The notes below the pieces were generated by a model that was not told the DNA's origin, made no database searches, and was given only the letters and a program-made list of their open reading frames with translations. This document shows positions 7,649 to 16,352 of a stretch of DNA of 64,000 nt, in pieces; position 1 is the first letter of the stretch, and every line of letters starts with the position of its first letter. Location of the stretch: positions 42,937-106,936 of the forward strand of contig CAKSSN010000009.1 in the NCBI GenBank assembly GCA_934489015.1, in the 5' to 3' direction. The position numbers were made by a program, and so were the translations under genes. This DNA comes from an uncultured Clostridia bacterium (GTDB lineage: Bacteria; Bacillota; Clostridia; UBA1381).

Positions 7649-8845
7649 ATGATTGAAACACAGAAGAACCGAATTGACACAATGACACGAGAAGAGTTGC
7701 AGGGCATACTCATCGACAGCGATTTATATACACCCGAAGTGATTGAATATGTTAAAAGCAGGCTTAGAGGAACGACGTGGCAACAATCATCATATGCTGC
7801 GAGCGAAGCTCGGCCTAAGGCGCATGTTGGATTTTCGAGCGCATACAAAGCATTTTTTAAAAACTATGTAAATTTTAAAGGAAGAAGCAGGCGAAGTGAG
7901 CTTTGGTATGTCGGTCTTGCAAATGTTCTTATAGTATTAATAGCATATATACTTTTAATACCCGATTTTCTTTTAATGTCAGAGGGTATTGGAGATATTG
8001 CAAATCAAATGATTGAGATAATTGTAATTGTCGGATTTCTCTTTATTTATGAGCTTATATGCTTTGTGCCGAACCTATCCTTGAGCGTGCGAAGACTTCA
8101 TGATATAGGCAAAAGCGGATGGTATTTGCTTATGGGGTGTATTCCGATAATCGGAATGATAATTTTATTTGTATATTCGGTTACGGACAGCGACAGCGGA
8201 GATAACCGATACGGAAAAAATCCTAAGCTTTATCCGGATAAAGTTCATGAAAACAAAAGCGGAGCTGTACTTACCGTGATTTTGTCTGCGCTTGCCGTAG
8301 CCATAGCCGTGTCAGCGTTCCGCGCAGCCGATTTCATAGATAAACATAATACCGTAGTAATAAACGGTGAAAGCTTGTATGATACGGACAATTCATATTA
8401 TGACGCATCGGATATTTTCGATTACTCAGAAGATTATGACAATTCATCGGGTTATTCCGACTACTCGGAATCTGATTACGACAATTCATCAGATTATTCC
8501 TATTACTCGAATGATGACGATTATTATGACGATGACTATTATAATTATTATGACGAATACGGAAGTATGGACGCGTTTGAGGACGCCAACATTTATTATT
8601 GGAACTCAAAGTATATCACATATGATTATTTAGATAATTTGACCAGAAGTGAGGTTGCTTTGGAGCGTAACAAAATTTATGCACGGCATGGCTATATTTT
8701 TGACACGGAGCCGTACAGAACTTATTTTAATACTTGTATTTGGTACAGGCCTAATCCCGATTTTACGGAGGATATGCTTTCGGCGATGGAAAAGGAGAAC
8801 AGAAATATCATTGTTCGCTATGAAAAGGAAAAAGGATGGAGATAG
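7649..8845 (+). CDS. DUF805 membrane protein with C-terminal YARHG domain
   Basis: A 398-residue protein. A short N-terminal region is followed by a DUF805 domain (about 68-200) with several membrane spans and the family text SVRRLHDIGKSGWY and DNRYGKNP. One more span lies near 210-228. Next comes an extremely Asp/Tyr/Ser-rich linker (about 240-312). The end is a YARHG domain (about 318-398) with its name motif in RNKIYARHGYIF, a module common on extracellular proteins of Gram-positives. It follows the SLH gene by 12 bp in an apparent operon, so it would share the invertible promoter. The function is unknown. Confidence 0.8.
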   Translation: MIETQKNRIDTMTREELQGILIDSDLYTPEVIEYVKSRLRGTTWQQSSYAASEARPKAHVGFSSAYKAFFKNYVNFKGRSRRSELWYVGLANVLIVLIAYILLIPDFLLMSEGIGDIANQMIEIIVIVGFLFIYELICFVPNLSLSVRRLHDIGKSGWYLLMGCIPIIGMIILFVYSVTDSDSGDNRYGKNPKLYPDKVHENKSGAVLTVILSALAVAIAVSAFRAADFIDKHNTVVINGESLYDTDNSYYDASDIFDYSEDYDNSSGYSDYSESDYDNSSDYSYYSNDDDYYDDDYYNYYDEYGSMDAFEDANIYYWNSKYITYDYLDNLTRSEVALERNKIYARHGYIFDTEPYRTYFNTCIWYRPNPDFTEDMLSAMEKENRNIIVRYEKEKGWR

Positions 8846-8881
8846 TAATAAAAATCTTATATAAAGTCAGATAAAAAAACA

Positions 8882-8913
8882 GTGCCGCCGGGAATAAGGC
8901 GGCATCGGTTTTT
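8882..8913 (+). terminator. Terminator after the DUF805-YARHG gene
   Basis: Stem TGCCGCC/GGCGGCA (8883-8889 with 8898-8904), followed by CGGTTTTT. Confidence 0.85.
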
Positions 8914-8947
8914 GGCGATTTTTTTCGCTATGCTTTGTTTTGACAGC

Positions 8948-8992
8948 AAAATCCCGACGGATGGCCGGAGAGCCTATCTGTCGGGATTTTTA
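8948..8992. terminator. Second hairpin, probably bidirectional, facing ctpA
   Basis: Stem AAATCCCGAC...GTCGGGATTT with T-rich flanks on both strands. It can end the convergent ctpA transcript and any read-through from the left. Confidence 0.75.
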
Positions 8993-8994
8993 TT

Positions 8995-10425
8995 TTATTC
9001 GTCTGCCTTATACGGCTTGCCGGTAAAAAGCTCATAAGCTCTGTCAAGCTGCTTATCAACAATTACCTCAAGCTTTGCAAATGCGTTTTCTATTTTTGTC
9101 TGTGTTGTTATATCGAGCACGCCGTAAGGGTAAATTTCCTGGTCCGTCTGGAATTTTTCAATCGACTCCGCGAGTGCGCTGTCAAACGTATCATCTATAT
9201 CCCCGTCATAGTAATTAAGAAGATAAAGTCTTTCCTTTGCCGCCTTTATATTATCTCCGCTTGAGCCGACAGACCATCTTTCCTTATAGGTAAACGGTGT
9301 GTATTTGCTCGTGTCGATCGGGTCGGTGTAGTTTACTATAAATTCGTCCGGCTCTATTCCCTTTTCGTTAATATCGCTTCCGTTTCTTGTCTGATATTTT
9401 CCTACAGTCAGCTTAAATACGGAGCCGTTTGAAAGCGGGAATGTGCTTTGTATAACGCCCTTGCCGTAGGTTTTTTCGCCGATTAGCTTACCTGCACCGG
9501 AATCCTGAATTGCGCTTGCAAGAATTTCTGCGGCGCTTGCGGTATAGTCGTCAACAAGCACGTTAAAGTTATATTTTGTTTTTTCAAGGTCGGACGTATA
9601 TGTTTTGTCCATAAACGACTGGCGGTATTTTGTGTTTACGATAACACCCTTCGGAACAATCATTTTTCCTATATCAACCGCACAAGACAGATAACCGCCA
9701 ACGTTTCCGCGCAAATCAAGGATAATATCTTTTATATTATCGTCATCGGCGCTTTTGAGTGCGTCCGCAAATTCCTCAGCCGTATGGCTTGACATATCAA
9801 CAATTCTTATATAGCCTACGCTGTCTCCGAGCTTTGAATAGGAAACCGTGTTTCCGTTTACCTCAGCGCGCTTTATTGTGTATGTGTGCTCCTCGTTTCC
9901 GCGAAGCACGGTTACCTCAACATCCGTTCCGAGCTCTCCGAGAATGGCGCTTCTTACGGTTGTAAGCGGCTTGCCCTTCATGTCGGCGCCGTCAACCTTT
10001 GAAATTTTATCTCCCGTTAAAATTCCTGCTCTTTCGGACGGGCTGTTCGGCGTGAACGCAACAATTTCAATATAATCGTCCTTTTTCTCTATTTGCACTC
10101 CGATACCGTAAAAGGTTTTGTTAATCTGGTTTACAAAGCTTTTGTATTCCTCTGCGGTGAAAAATTCACTGTACGGATCGAGCGCCGAAAGCATACTTTT
10201 CAAAAGCTCGACAAGCTTTTCGTCATTGCTTTCAACAAGCTTTGAAATCGCTTTGTTCATAATATCCTGGTCGTTAAGCGAGTCGTCAATATAATAAGTT
10301 GAAATATATCCGGCGACCTGCTCAAAAACATTAAATTCATCGCTGTAATTGTTGTCGGCAAATACTGCGCTGCCGGATAAAATCAATGAAAATGCCGATA
10401 ATACGGCAATAATTTTTTTCTTCAT
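8995..10425 (-). CDS. ctpA: C-terminal processing protease, S41 family
   Basis: A 476-residue secreted or membrane-tethered protease with an N-terminal signal segment (1-23, ending VFA). A PDZ domain (about 100-190, GIGVQIEKKDDYIEI, then GDKISKVDG) precedes the S41 domain. The catalytic serine is in DDYTASAAEILASAIQD and the paired lysine in KTYGKGVIQ. A C-terminal peptidoglycan-binding-like segment (about 390-450) is also visible, as in Firmicutes CtpA/CtpB. The ATG has AAAGGG upstream. It is the last gene of a minus-strand run ddl-DUF1934-ctpA. Confidence 0.92.
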   Translation of the reverse strand: MKKKIIAVLSAFSLILSGSAVFADNNYSDEFNVFEQVAGYISTYYIDDSLNDQDIMNKAISKLVESNDEKLVELLKSMLSALDPYSEFFTAEEYKSFVNQINKTFYGIGVQIEKKDDYIEIVAFTPNSPSERAGILTGDKISKVDGADMKGKPLTTVRSAILGELGTDVEVTVLRGNEEHTYTIKRAEVNGNTVSYSKLGDSVGYIRIVDMSSHTAEEFADALKSADDDNIKDIILDLRGNVGGYLSCAVDIGKMIVPKGVIVNTKYRQSFMDKTYTSDLEKTKYNFNVLVDDYTASAAEILASAIQDSGAGKLIGEKTYGKGVIQSTFPLSNGSVFKLTVGKYQTRNGSDINEKGIEPDEFIVNYTDPIDTSKYTPFTYKERWSVGSSGDNIKAAKERLYLLNYYDGDIDDTFDSALAESIEKFQTDQEIYPYGVLDITTQTKIENAFAKLEVIVDKQLDRAYELFTGKPYKADE

Positions 10426-10451
10426 TTTTAAACCCTTTCATTTTCTTTAAA

Positions 10452-10886
10452 TTAGGCTTTTTGCTGCCCGATGGGCTCGGCGTAAATAGTCACGCTGTTG
10501 AAAAATCGCTGACCTGCAAGCAGCATATCATATTCAAGCTGTATTTTCCCACCGTCCGAATTAACGGCGCACAAAACCTTAAACGGCTTTATGACAAGGT
10601 CCATATTTCCGTATGCGGTGCGGTAAACGGTTTTGTATACCTTTTGAGGCTCAAAGCACATTTTTGACGAAACCGTTTCCCCTTTTCTTACAAGCTGAAC
10701 TTCGCCGCGCTTTGCGTGAATTGCGCATGAGGTTTTGTCCTCGTCATTTTCGCGGTAAAATATGTGAACAGCATTGTCCTTTATAAAAAGCTTTCCGTCA
10801 TATTCGCTTTCAAGCTCCGATTTTTCATCACCTGCAAGCTGTATTGATGTTATTTTCAGCTTAACCTTTTGAGCGTTATTTTCCAT
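10452..10886 (-). CDS. DUF1934 (YwiB-like) protein
   Basis: A 144-residue soluble protein resembling the DUF1934/YwiB family, a small beta-barrel (calycin-like) fold of unknown role. The alternating strand pattern and the C-terminal strand GGKIQLEYDMLLAGQ fit. The start has GAGAGGT upstream. It lies between ddl (22 bp away) and ctpA (26 bp), so all three are probably co-transcribed. Confidence 0.7.
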   Translation of the reverse strand: MENNAQKVKLKITSIQLAGDEKSELESEYDGKLFIKDNAVHIFYRENDEDKTSCAIHAKRGEVQLVRKGETVSSKMCFEPQKVYKTVYRTAYGNMDLVIKPFKVLCAVNSDGGKIQLEYDMLLAGQRFFNSVTIYAEPIGQQKA

Positions 10887-10908
10887 ATATACCTCTCAAA
10901 AGCGATTT

Positions 10909-11964
10909 TTACAGCTTAACTCTTTTTTCGGCAAGCTCTATAAGCCTGTCGAGCAGGTCGGAGTATTCTATTCCCATAGCCTTCCAGAGCTTCGGATACA
11001 TACTTATGCTTGTAAAGCCCGGAAGCGTGTTTATTTCGTTTAAAATAACTTTTCCGTCGCTCTTTCTTACAAAGAAGTCAACTCTTGATAGTCCCTGACC
11101 GTCAAGCGCCTTAAAGGCTCTTACGGCGTATTCTCTTATTTGCTCACGCGCTTCGGATGAAATTTTTGCAGGTATGCGGAGCGTTGTCGAGTCGTCCTTG
11201 TATTTTGCGTCAAAATCGTAAAATTCAACGGTCGGAATAATTTCTCCTACCTCTGCGGCGTCGGCGTTTATGTTGCCGAGCACAGAACATTCAACCTCCT
11301 GGCCGTCAATGTTTTCTTCAACAAGCACCTTTTGACCGAATGTAAGAGCGCCCTTAACCGCTTCAATAAGCGACTGTCTGTCCGTTGCCTTACCCACTCC
11401 GACAGACGAGCCCGTTGAAGCCGGCTTTACAAAGCACGGATAGCCTATTTTATTTTCTATTTCGGAAATTTTTTCGTCAATGTCATCACCGGCAGCTGCC
11501 GTAACCCAGTCAGCTTGCGGAATACCTGCGTTTGCAAACACTATTTTTGAAAGCGTTTTATCCATAGCGTTTGCGCTTCCGGCAACTCCCACTCCGACAT
11601 ATTTCACGCCGCTGAGCTCAAAAAGTCCCTGAACGGTTCCGTCCTCGCCGTATTCGCCGTGAAGTACCGGGAAAATAACGTCTGTTTTTACGGTTGATAT
11701 TTTATCACCGTCAAATACGATTATTCCGCCGTCGGACGTGTCGGGGGAAATAAAAGCCTTTTTCAGCTTGCCGTTTTCCCAATTTCCGCTTTCTATATCG
11801 TCCGCCGAGCCGTCAAATAAAAACCAGCGTCCGTCCTTTGTTATGCCTATTGTGAGTATATTATATTTGGATTTGTCGAGATTTCTTATAATTGATGCTG
11901 CCGAAAGGCATGATATATCATGCTCCGGAGACCTCCCTCCGAAAATAACACATATTGTTTTCAT
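10909..11964 (-). CDS. ddl: D-alanine--D-alanine ligase
   Basis: A 351-residue ATP-grasp enzyme joining two D-alanines for peptidoglycan. The start at 11964 is chosen because CGGAGA precedes MKTICVIFGGRSPEHD; a longer frame reaches 12027 but covers the promoter. Motifs include the N-terminal GGRSPEHDIS, HGEYGEDGTVQG, the ATP-binding FVKPASTGSSVGVGK, and the C-terminal metal/phosphate segment VILNEINTLPGFT. No defect is visible. Confidence 0.93.
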   Translation of the reverse strand: MKTICVIFGGRSPEHDISCLSAASIIRNLDKSKYNILTIGITKDGRWFLFDGSADDIESGNWENGKLKKAFISPDTSDGGIIVFDGDKISTVKTDVIFPVLHGEYGEDGTVQGLFELSGVKYVGVGVAGSANAMDKTLSKIVFANAGIPQADWVTAAAGDDIDEKISEIENKIGYPCFVKPASTGSSVGVGKATDRQSLIEAVKGALTFGQKVLVEENIDGQEVECSVLGNINADAAEVGEIIPTVEFYDFDAKYKDDSTTLRIPAKISSEAREQIREYAVRAFKALDGQGLSRVDFFVRKSDGKVILNEINTLPGFTSISMYPKLWKAMGIEYSDLLDRLIELAEKRVKL

Positions 11965-11998
11965 ATAATTCTCCGTTTCAAATTTATTTCTATACTCT

Positions 11999-12027
11999 AT
12001 CATACTATTTTTTAATTGATTTTTCAA
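11999..12027 (-). promoter_or_regulatory. Promoter for the ddl operon
   Basis: On the minus strand: TTGAAA (12027-12022), 17 bp, TATGAT (12004-11999), about 35 bp before the ddl start. The rest of the 11965-12270 gap shows nothing else except the promoter at 12206 on the other strand. Confidence 0.65.
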
Positions 12028-12205
12028 GTCTTTTCAGCACAAATTAATAATTTGTTTATAATATAAAGAAAAATGCTTTTTTCACAATAAGGGCGCGTTA
12101 ATTCTTCGGCGGAGCATTTATATTGCAAGCGTTCAAATTTTGCATTGTATTTTTGTAGGTTTTATATAAAAATTTATACAATTTAAATGCTATGTGCGTT
12201 TTTTC

Positions 12206-12234
12206 TTGAAAATTTGCGCGAGGTGTGATATAAT
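12206..12234 (+). promoter_or_regulatory. Promoter for the stalk-domain protein gene
   Basis: TTGAAA (12206-12211), 17 bp, TATAAT (12229-12234), about 37 bp before the gene at 12271. Confidence 0.8.
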
Positions 12235-12270
12235 TTTTATAAGCAATTTTCAGAAAGGGATGGTATAAAA

Positions 12271-13161
12271 ATGAATTTAAAAAAATTGGCGCTGTCAGCG
12301 TTTGCGGCTGCCTGTCTTGCGCTTGGCATGACGTCCTATGCGGACAATATCAATGTTTACTATAACGGCATTAAGCTTGAGTTTGACAAGGATCCCGTTA
12401 TAATAAACGATCGCACGATGGTTCCGATGCGTAAAATTTTTGAAACCTTCGGGGCTGAAGTAATCTGGCATGAAGATACTAAAATGATTGAAGCTTCATA
12501 CGGCTATATTAATGCTATATATAACATAAATTTTGATAAGTGTTATGTAAACGGCATGCCGGTGCAGCTCGATTCGCCTCCGGTGCTGATTGACGGATAT
12601 ACATTTGTTCCGCTGAGAACAATTTCGGAGAATTTTCTCCAGGACGTGTTATGGGATGAAACAACAAAATCGGTTTATATATATCCGTCTGCGGCAAGCC
12701 AGCCGAAAGAGAGCGTCGATCTCTATGGCATGACAACCGCGCTGCTTAACAAGTGGTATGACGGAGAAAAAAGCGAGCTTCTTGATTTTTATAACAGCGA
12801 TCCCACAAAAACAGATTGGGCAAAGCAAATTTATGCGACATATGAAAGAAAGGGCAAGAGAGAGGCTGATGACGCTTACGGACGTGCAGCTGCAAATACG
12901 GGCGGCTATGCAAACAGTTATGCGTCTGCGCTGCGCGATGAAATTTTGCAGGAATATAAGGATATGGCAACTTCGGAAATTTATAAGCAGCATGATGAGT
13001 ATGTTTCTGATCTTTCAAGCGAGCTTACAGCGTCATATAATAAGCTGTATGATATGATTGAAAAGGAGTTTAAGGATACGGTTTATTATGATACGCCCGA
13101 AAATTATTTAAAGTCGTGGCAGAGTGAGTTTGAATTATACAATCTTAGATTTCCGTACTGA
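12271..13161 (+). CDS. Secreted stalk-domain (copper amine oxidase N-terminal-like) protein
   Basis: A 296-residue exported protein with a signal peptide (1-24, ending SYA). A stalk domain (about 28-135) shows the familiar VIINDRTMVPMRKIFETFGAEVIW and FVPLRTISENFLQDVLWDETTKSVYI motifs. This module is named after amine oxidases but occurs alone on many Clostridia surface proteins. The remaining half (150-296) is charged and probably helical, with no recognised domain. AGAAAGGGA precedes the ATG. There is no catalytic oxidase domain, so an enzymatic role should not be assumed. Confidence 0.75.
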   Translation: MNLKKLALSAFAAACLALGMTSYADNINVYYNGIKLEFDKDPVIINDRTMVPMRKIFETFGAEVIWHEDTKMIEASYGYINAIYNINFDKCYVNGMPVQLDSPPVLIDGYTFVPLRTISENFLQDVLWDETTKSVYIYPSAASQPKESVDLYGMTTALLNKWYDGEKSELLDFYNSDPTKTDWAKQIYATYERKGKREADDAYGRAAANTGGYANSYASALRDEILQEYKDMATSEIYKQHDEYVSDLSSELTASYNKLYDMIEKEFKDTVYYDTPENYLKSWQSEFELYNLRFPY

Positions 13162-13190
13162 TACGAAAAAACATTTTGGAGAGATGACAT

Positions 13191-13894
13191 ATGAAAAACC
13201 GACATCAAAAAGCATTAAAGGCGGCGTTTCCTTATACCGTGCCGATTTTTGCGGGGTTTTGGTTTTTGGGAATAACCTATGGAATATATATGAAGGTTCA
13301 GGGCTTTTCCTTTTTGTACCCCTGCATTATGAGCATGACGATATTTGCCGGGTCAATGGAGTTTGTAACGGCGAATATGCTTCTTGGCGCATTTAATCCC
13401 ATATAGGCGTTTATAATGGCGCTTATGGTAAATGCAAGACATCTTTTTTACGGAATATCAATGCTTGATAAATTTCATGATACCGGCAAAAAAAGTGGTA
13501 TTTGATTTTCGGAATGTGTGATGAAACCTTTTCGGTAAACTATTCGGCAAATATTCCGCTTGACGTTGATAAGGGCTTGTTTATGCTGTATGTCACGCTT
13601 TTAAATCAGCTTTACTGGGTGTCGGGCGCAACGCTCGGAGGGCTTCTCGGAGAGCTTGTGAAATTTAACACAAAAGGGCTTGACTTTGCAATGATGGCAA
13701 TGTTCACGGTTATTTTTACGGATAACTGGCTTAAGGAAAAAAATCATTTCAGCTCGCTTCTCGGAATTGCCGTGTCTGTCGTATGCCTTGTGATTCTCGG
13801 AGCGGATAGCTTTATAATTCCGTCAATGGCGGCGATTTTGACTATTTTAACGCTGTCGAGAGGACGGCTTGAAAAAGGAGGAGATGAGCAATGA
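13191..13894 (+). pseudogene. azlC: azlC, branched-chain amino acid exporter subunit, inactivated
   Basis: An AzlC-family membrane protein broken twice. The first frame runs to an in-frame TAG at 13404-13406, where related proteins continue with a glutamine (GAFNPI-stop-AFIMALMVNARHLFYG). A second lesion is a one-base loss in the A run at 13488-13494, after which homology resumes in another frame (WYLIFGMCDETFSVNY and onward to 13894). When joined, the product would be about 234 residues with membrane spans throughout. AzlC with AzlD exports branched-chain amino acids and their analogues. Its partner is also broken. Confidence 0.9.
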
Positions 13895-14217
13895 CTCTTT
13901 CGCAGAAAATTATTACGATTGCAGCCGTTGTTGCGGCAACAATGCTTACAAGATTTCTTCCATTTATCCTGTTTCCCGCCGGAAAGCCAACGCCGAAATA
14001 TGTAAAATATCTCGGCAGGGTGCTTCCTCCTGCCGTGTTTGGTATGCTCGTTGTGTAAAGCCTTAAAAGCGTAAATGTTTTAAGCGGAAGTCACGGAGTG
14101 CCGGAGCTTATCGCGGTGGCGGCAACGGTTGTAATTCATGCGGCAAAAAGGCAAATGCTTTTGTCAATTGCTGGAGGAACGATAATTTATATGCTTCTCG
14201 TTCAGTTTGTATTTTAA
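13891..14217 (+). pseudogene. azlD: azlD, small subunit of the same exporter, inactivated
   Basis: The gene starts at 13891 (ATGA overlap with the azlC end) and reads through a hydrophobic AzlD-like protein, with TRFLPFILFPAGKPTPKYVKYLGRVLPPAVFGMLVV up to an in-frame TAA at 14056-14058. It then continues SLKSVNVLSG...AVAATVVIHAAKRQMLLSIAGGTIIYMLLVQFVF to 14217. One codon change makes it about 108 residues. AzlC and AzlD act together, so the exporter is almost certainly lost. Confidence 0.85.
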
Positions 14218-14219
14218 AA

Positions 14220-14284
14220 AAGCGAGGCTGCTTTAGATGCTTCCGAAAAATTAATTTCGGAAATCGTGCAGCCTCGCTTATATT
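14220..14284. terminator. Long hairpin between azlD and trx, probably bidirectional
   Basis: Outer stem AGCGAGGCTGC/GCAGCCTCGCT (14221-14231 with 14268-14278) and inner stem TTCCGAAA/TTTCGGAA, flanked by A and T runs. Confidence 0.8.
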
Positions 14285-14605
14285 TTATATTAAGCCCTTA
14301 AACATTTCTTCAAGCTCTTCTTTCGGCACAAAGCCTACGGATTTTGAAACGGCTTCGCCGCCTGAAAATAAAATCACCGTCGGGATGCTTACAATTCCGT
14401 ATTCAATCGCGAGCGTACCCTCGTCGTCAATGTTTACCTTTCCGACCTTTAGTCTGCCGTCGTATTCCTTTGCAATTTCCTCAATTGTCGGAGCGAGCAT
14501 TTTGCACGGTCCGCACCAGGTTGCCCAAAAATCAACAAGCACCGGTATATCGGACTTTATCACCTCTTCTTCAAAGTTTTTTGCGTTTAATGTAATTTCA
14601 GCCAT
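14285..14605 (-). CDS. trxA: Thioredoxin
   Basis: A 106-residue classic thioredoxin with the WCGPCKM active site (about 28-34) and the cis-proline segment GIVSIPTVILF. The start at 14605 (MAEITLNAKNF) has GGAAG upstream; a longer in-frame start at 14659 overlaps the preceding gene and lacks a ribosome site. It sits 20 bp after an FTR-like gene. This suggests that electrons reach thioredoxin from ferredoxin rather than, or as well as, from NADPH. Confidence 0.95.
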   Translation of the reverse strand: MAEITLNAKNFEEEVIKSDIPVLVDFWATWCGPCKMLAPTIEEIAKEYDGRLKVGKVNIDDEGTLAIEYGIVSIPTVILFSGGEAVSKSVGFVPKEELEEMFKGLI

Positions 14606-14625
14606 TTTGTTTTCTTCCTTTCTTG

Positions 14626-14823
14626 TTATTTTTCCTTGTAATAAAGCATACAGTGGCAAAATCCCTCAAAATTCGGATCTGCTATCTGCTCTCTGAATTC
14701 CTTGCACATACATTTATTTTCCTCTGTTCTTTCAACGCGGCACGGGCAGTAGCCACCCGTTCTTTTAAGTCCCTCCTTAACTGTTTTAACTATTTCTTCA
14801 TCAGGGTTATATATTACCTTCAT
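14626..14823 (-). CDS. Ferredoxin-thioredoxin reductase catalytic-chain-like protein
   Basis: A 65-residue protein with the spaced cysteine pattern of the FTR beta chain: CPC (26-28), CMC, then CHC near 57-59 (GFCHCMLYY). The catalytic chain uses a 4Fe-4S cluster and a redox-active disulphide to reduce thioredoxin with electrons from ferredoxin. It is shorter than plant FTR beta, missing N-terminal residues, but resembles the compact forms of anaerobes. AGGAGGG precedes the ATG. It lies directly upstream of trxA and downstream of mtaB in one minus-strand run. Confidence 0.8.
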   Translation of the reverse strand: MKVIYNPDEEIVKTVKEGLKRTGGYCPCRVERTEENKCMCKEFREQIADPNFEGFCHCMLYYKEK

Positions 14824-14855
14824 GCTTATCCCTCCTGATTTACAGTGTTTGTAAT

Positions 14856-16160
14856 TTAGTCCTCTGCTATTCGTCCTATTGCCGTTTCGCCCTCTATTTT
14901 TTCGATATAAACGGTTTTGTATTGAAACGATAAATCAGTATCAGACTGTACGTGAACATTTATATAGTTTGAGGTTTTGCCCTCATAAACATCATCGTGA
15001 CCCTTTATGCTCCGCTCAAAAAGTATTTCCGTTTTGTTCCCCACAAGACCGAGCAGAAAATCAGCCGTATTTTTATTTCTTATTTTTTCAAGCACCTTGC
15101 TGCGCATTTCCTTTACCTGCGGATTTACCTGGTTTTTATACTTTGCCGCCGGAGTTCCCGGACGCACCGAATACTGAAAAATATGCATATCGGCAAATTT
15201 CATTTTATCCGCAAATGCGGCGCTTTTTGTAAACTCCTCGTCCGTTTCTCCCGGAAAGCCTACCATAATATCGGTTGTAACGGCGGCGTCAGGGAAATGC
15301 GTTCGGATTGCGTTTACAATTTCCTCGTATTCTTCGGGGGTATATCGTCTGTTCATTCGCTTCAGCGTTTCGCCGCAGCCGGATTGCAGCGACAGGTGAA
15401 AATGATGACATAGCTTGTCTGCGGCAGATATTTTTTCGATAAATTCGCTGTTTAATGTCATAGGCTCAATTGAGCTGAGGCGTATTCTTCTGATGCCCTC
15501 AACGGCGTTCACACTTAAAATTATATCCGCAAGCGATGATTTTTTGCTGTCGAGTCCGTATGAAGCAATGTGAATACCTACGAGAATAATCTCCGAAAAT
15601 CCGTCCGCTGCAAGTCTTTTTGCTTCCGCAACAACCTCTTCCGGGTCGCGGCTTCTTATAGGGCCTCGCGCATAGGGAATAATGCAGTAGGAGCAAAACT
15701 GATTGCAGCCCTCCTGAATTTTAATGTATGCACGCGTCATATGCTCATAATCGGAAACCTTCATTTCCTCAAAGGTATGCGTTTTTAAAATATCTCCGAC
15801 AAGCGATTTTTTATCCTCATGCGTTATACTTTCCGCCATATCAACAATTCTGTTTCTGTCGTTTGTGCCGATTATCAGGTTTACGTCCTCAATTCCGAGT
15901 ACCTCGTCCGGAGCGACCTGCGCATAGCAGCCCGTTGCAATCACTATGCTGTTTGGGTTTTCTTTTTTTGCACGCCTTATAATTTGTCTTGATTTTCTGT
16001 CGCTTATCGACGTAACGCTGCAGGTGTTAATAACGTAAACATCAGCCGGAGAGGAAAAGTCGGTTATTTCATAGCCTCTTTTTTTAAAAAGCTCCGTCAT
16101 TGCTTCTGTTTCGTATTGATTGACCTTACAGCCGAGAGTGTAAAATGCCGCTTTTTTCAT
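14856..16160 (-). CDS. mtaB: tRNA t6A37 methylthiotransferase MtaB
   Basis: A 434-residue radical-SAM enzyme that adds the 2-methylthio group to t6A37 of ANN-decoding tRNAs. The N-terminal domain has the cluster cysteines in YTLGCKVNQYET, INTCSVTS and GCYAQ. The radical-SAM motif is CNQFCSYC (about 150-157), followed by the TIM-barrel text SGCGETLKRMNRRYT and a C-terminal TRAM domain. Length and motifs match MtaB rather than MiaB or RimO. It leads the operon with the FTR-like gene and trxA. Confidence 0.92.
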   Translation of the reverse strand: MKKAAFYTLGCKVNQYETEAMTELFKKRGYEITDFSSPADVYVINTCSVTSISDRKSRQIIRRAKKENPNSIVIATGCYAQVAPDEVLGIEDVNLIIGTNDRNRIVDMAESITHEDKKSLVGDILKTHTFEEMKVSDYEHMTRAYIKIQEGCNQFCSYCIIPYARGPIRSRDPEEVVAEAKRLAADGFSEIILVGIHIASYGLDSKKSSLADIILSVNAVEGIRRIRLSSIEPMTLNSEFIEKISAADKLCHHFHLSLQSGCGETLKRMNRRYTPEEYEEIVNAIRTHFPDAAVTTDIMVGFPGETDEEFTKSAAFADKMKFADMHIFQYSVRPGTPAAKYKNQVNPQVKEMRSKVLEKIRNKNTADFLLGLVGNKTEILFERSIKGHDDVYEGKTSNYINVHVQSDTDLSFQYKTVYIEKIEGETAIGRIAED

Positions 16161-16272
16161 TTACCTTATATGCCTTTCGTAATTTAAATTTATCGTTTTG
16201 AGTAATTTTGCATATATCTTAAATTTATTAGTAAGCACAATTACCAAAAATTCAAAAAATGTTTAATTTCAC

Positions 16273-16301
16273 TTGACTAAAAGGAAAAAACAGTGTATTA
16301 T
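16273..16301 (+). promoter_or_regulatory. Promoter for the HPr-like gene
   Basis: TTGACT (16273-16278), 17 bp, TATTAT (16296-16301). Confidence 0.7.
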
Positions 16302-16352
16302 ATAAGTGCGGATAAAGAAAATCCGTAAAACAAATTTTAAGGAGGATGCTTT

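Noticed and set aside
8334..8633. Overlapping reading frames on both strands within the Asp/Tyr-rich linker region
   Set aside because: They are by-products of the biased GAT/TAT/TCA codon composition, with no ribosome sites.
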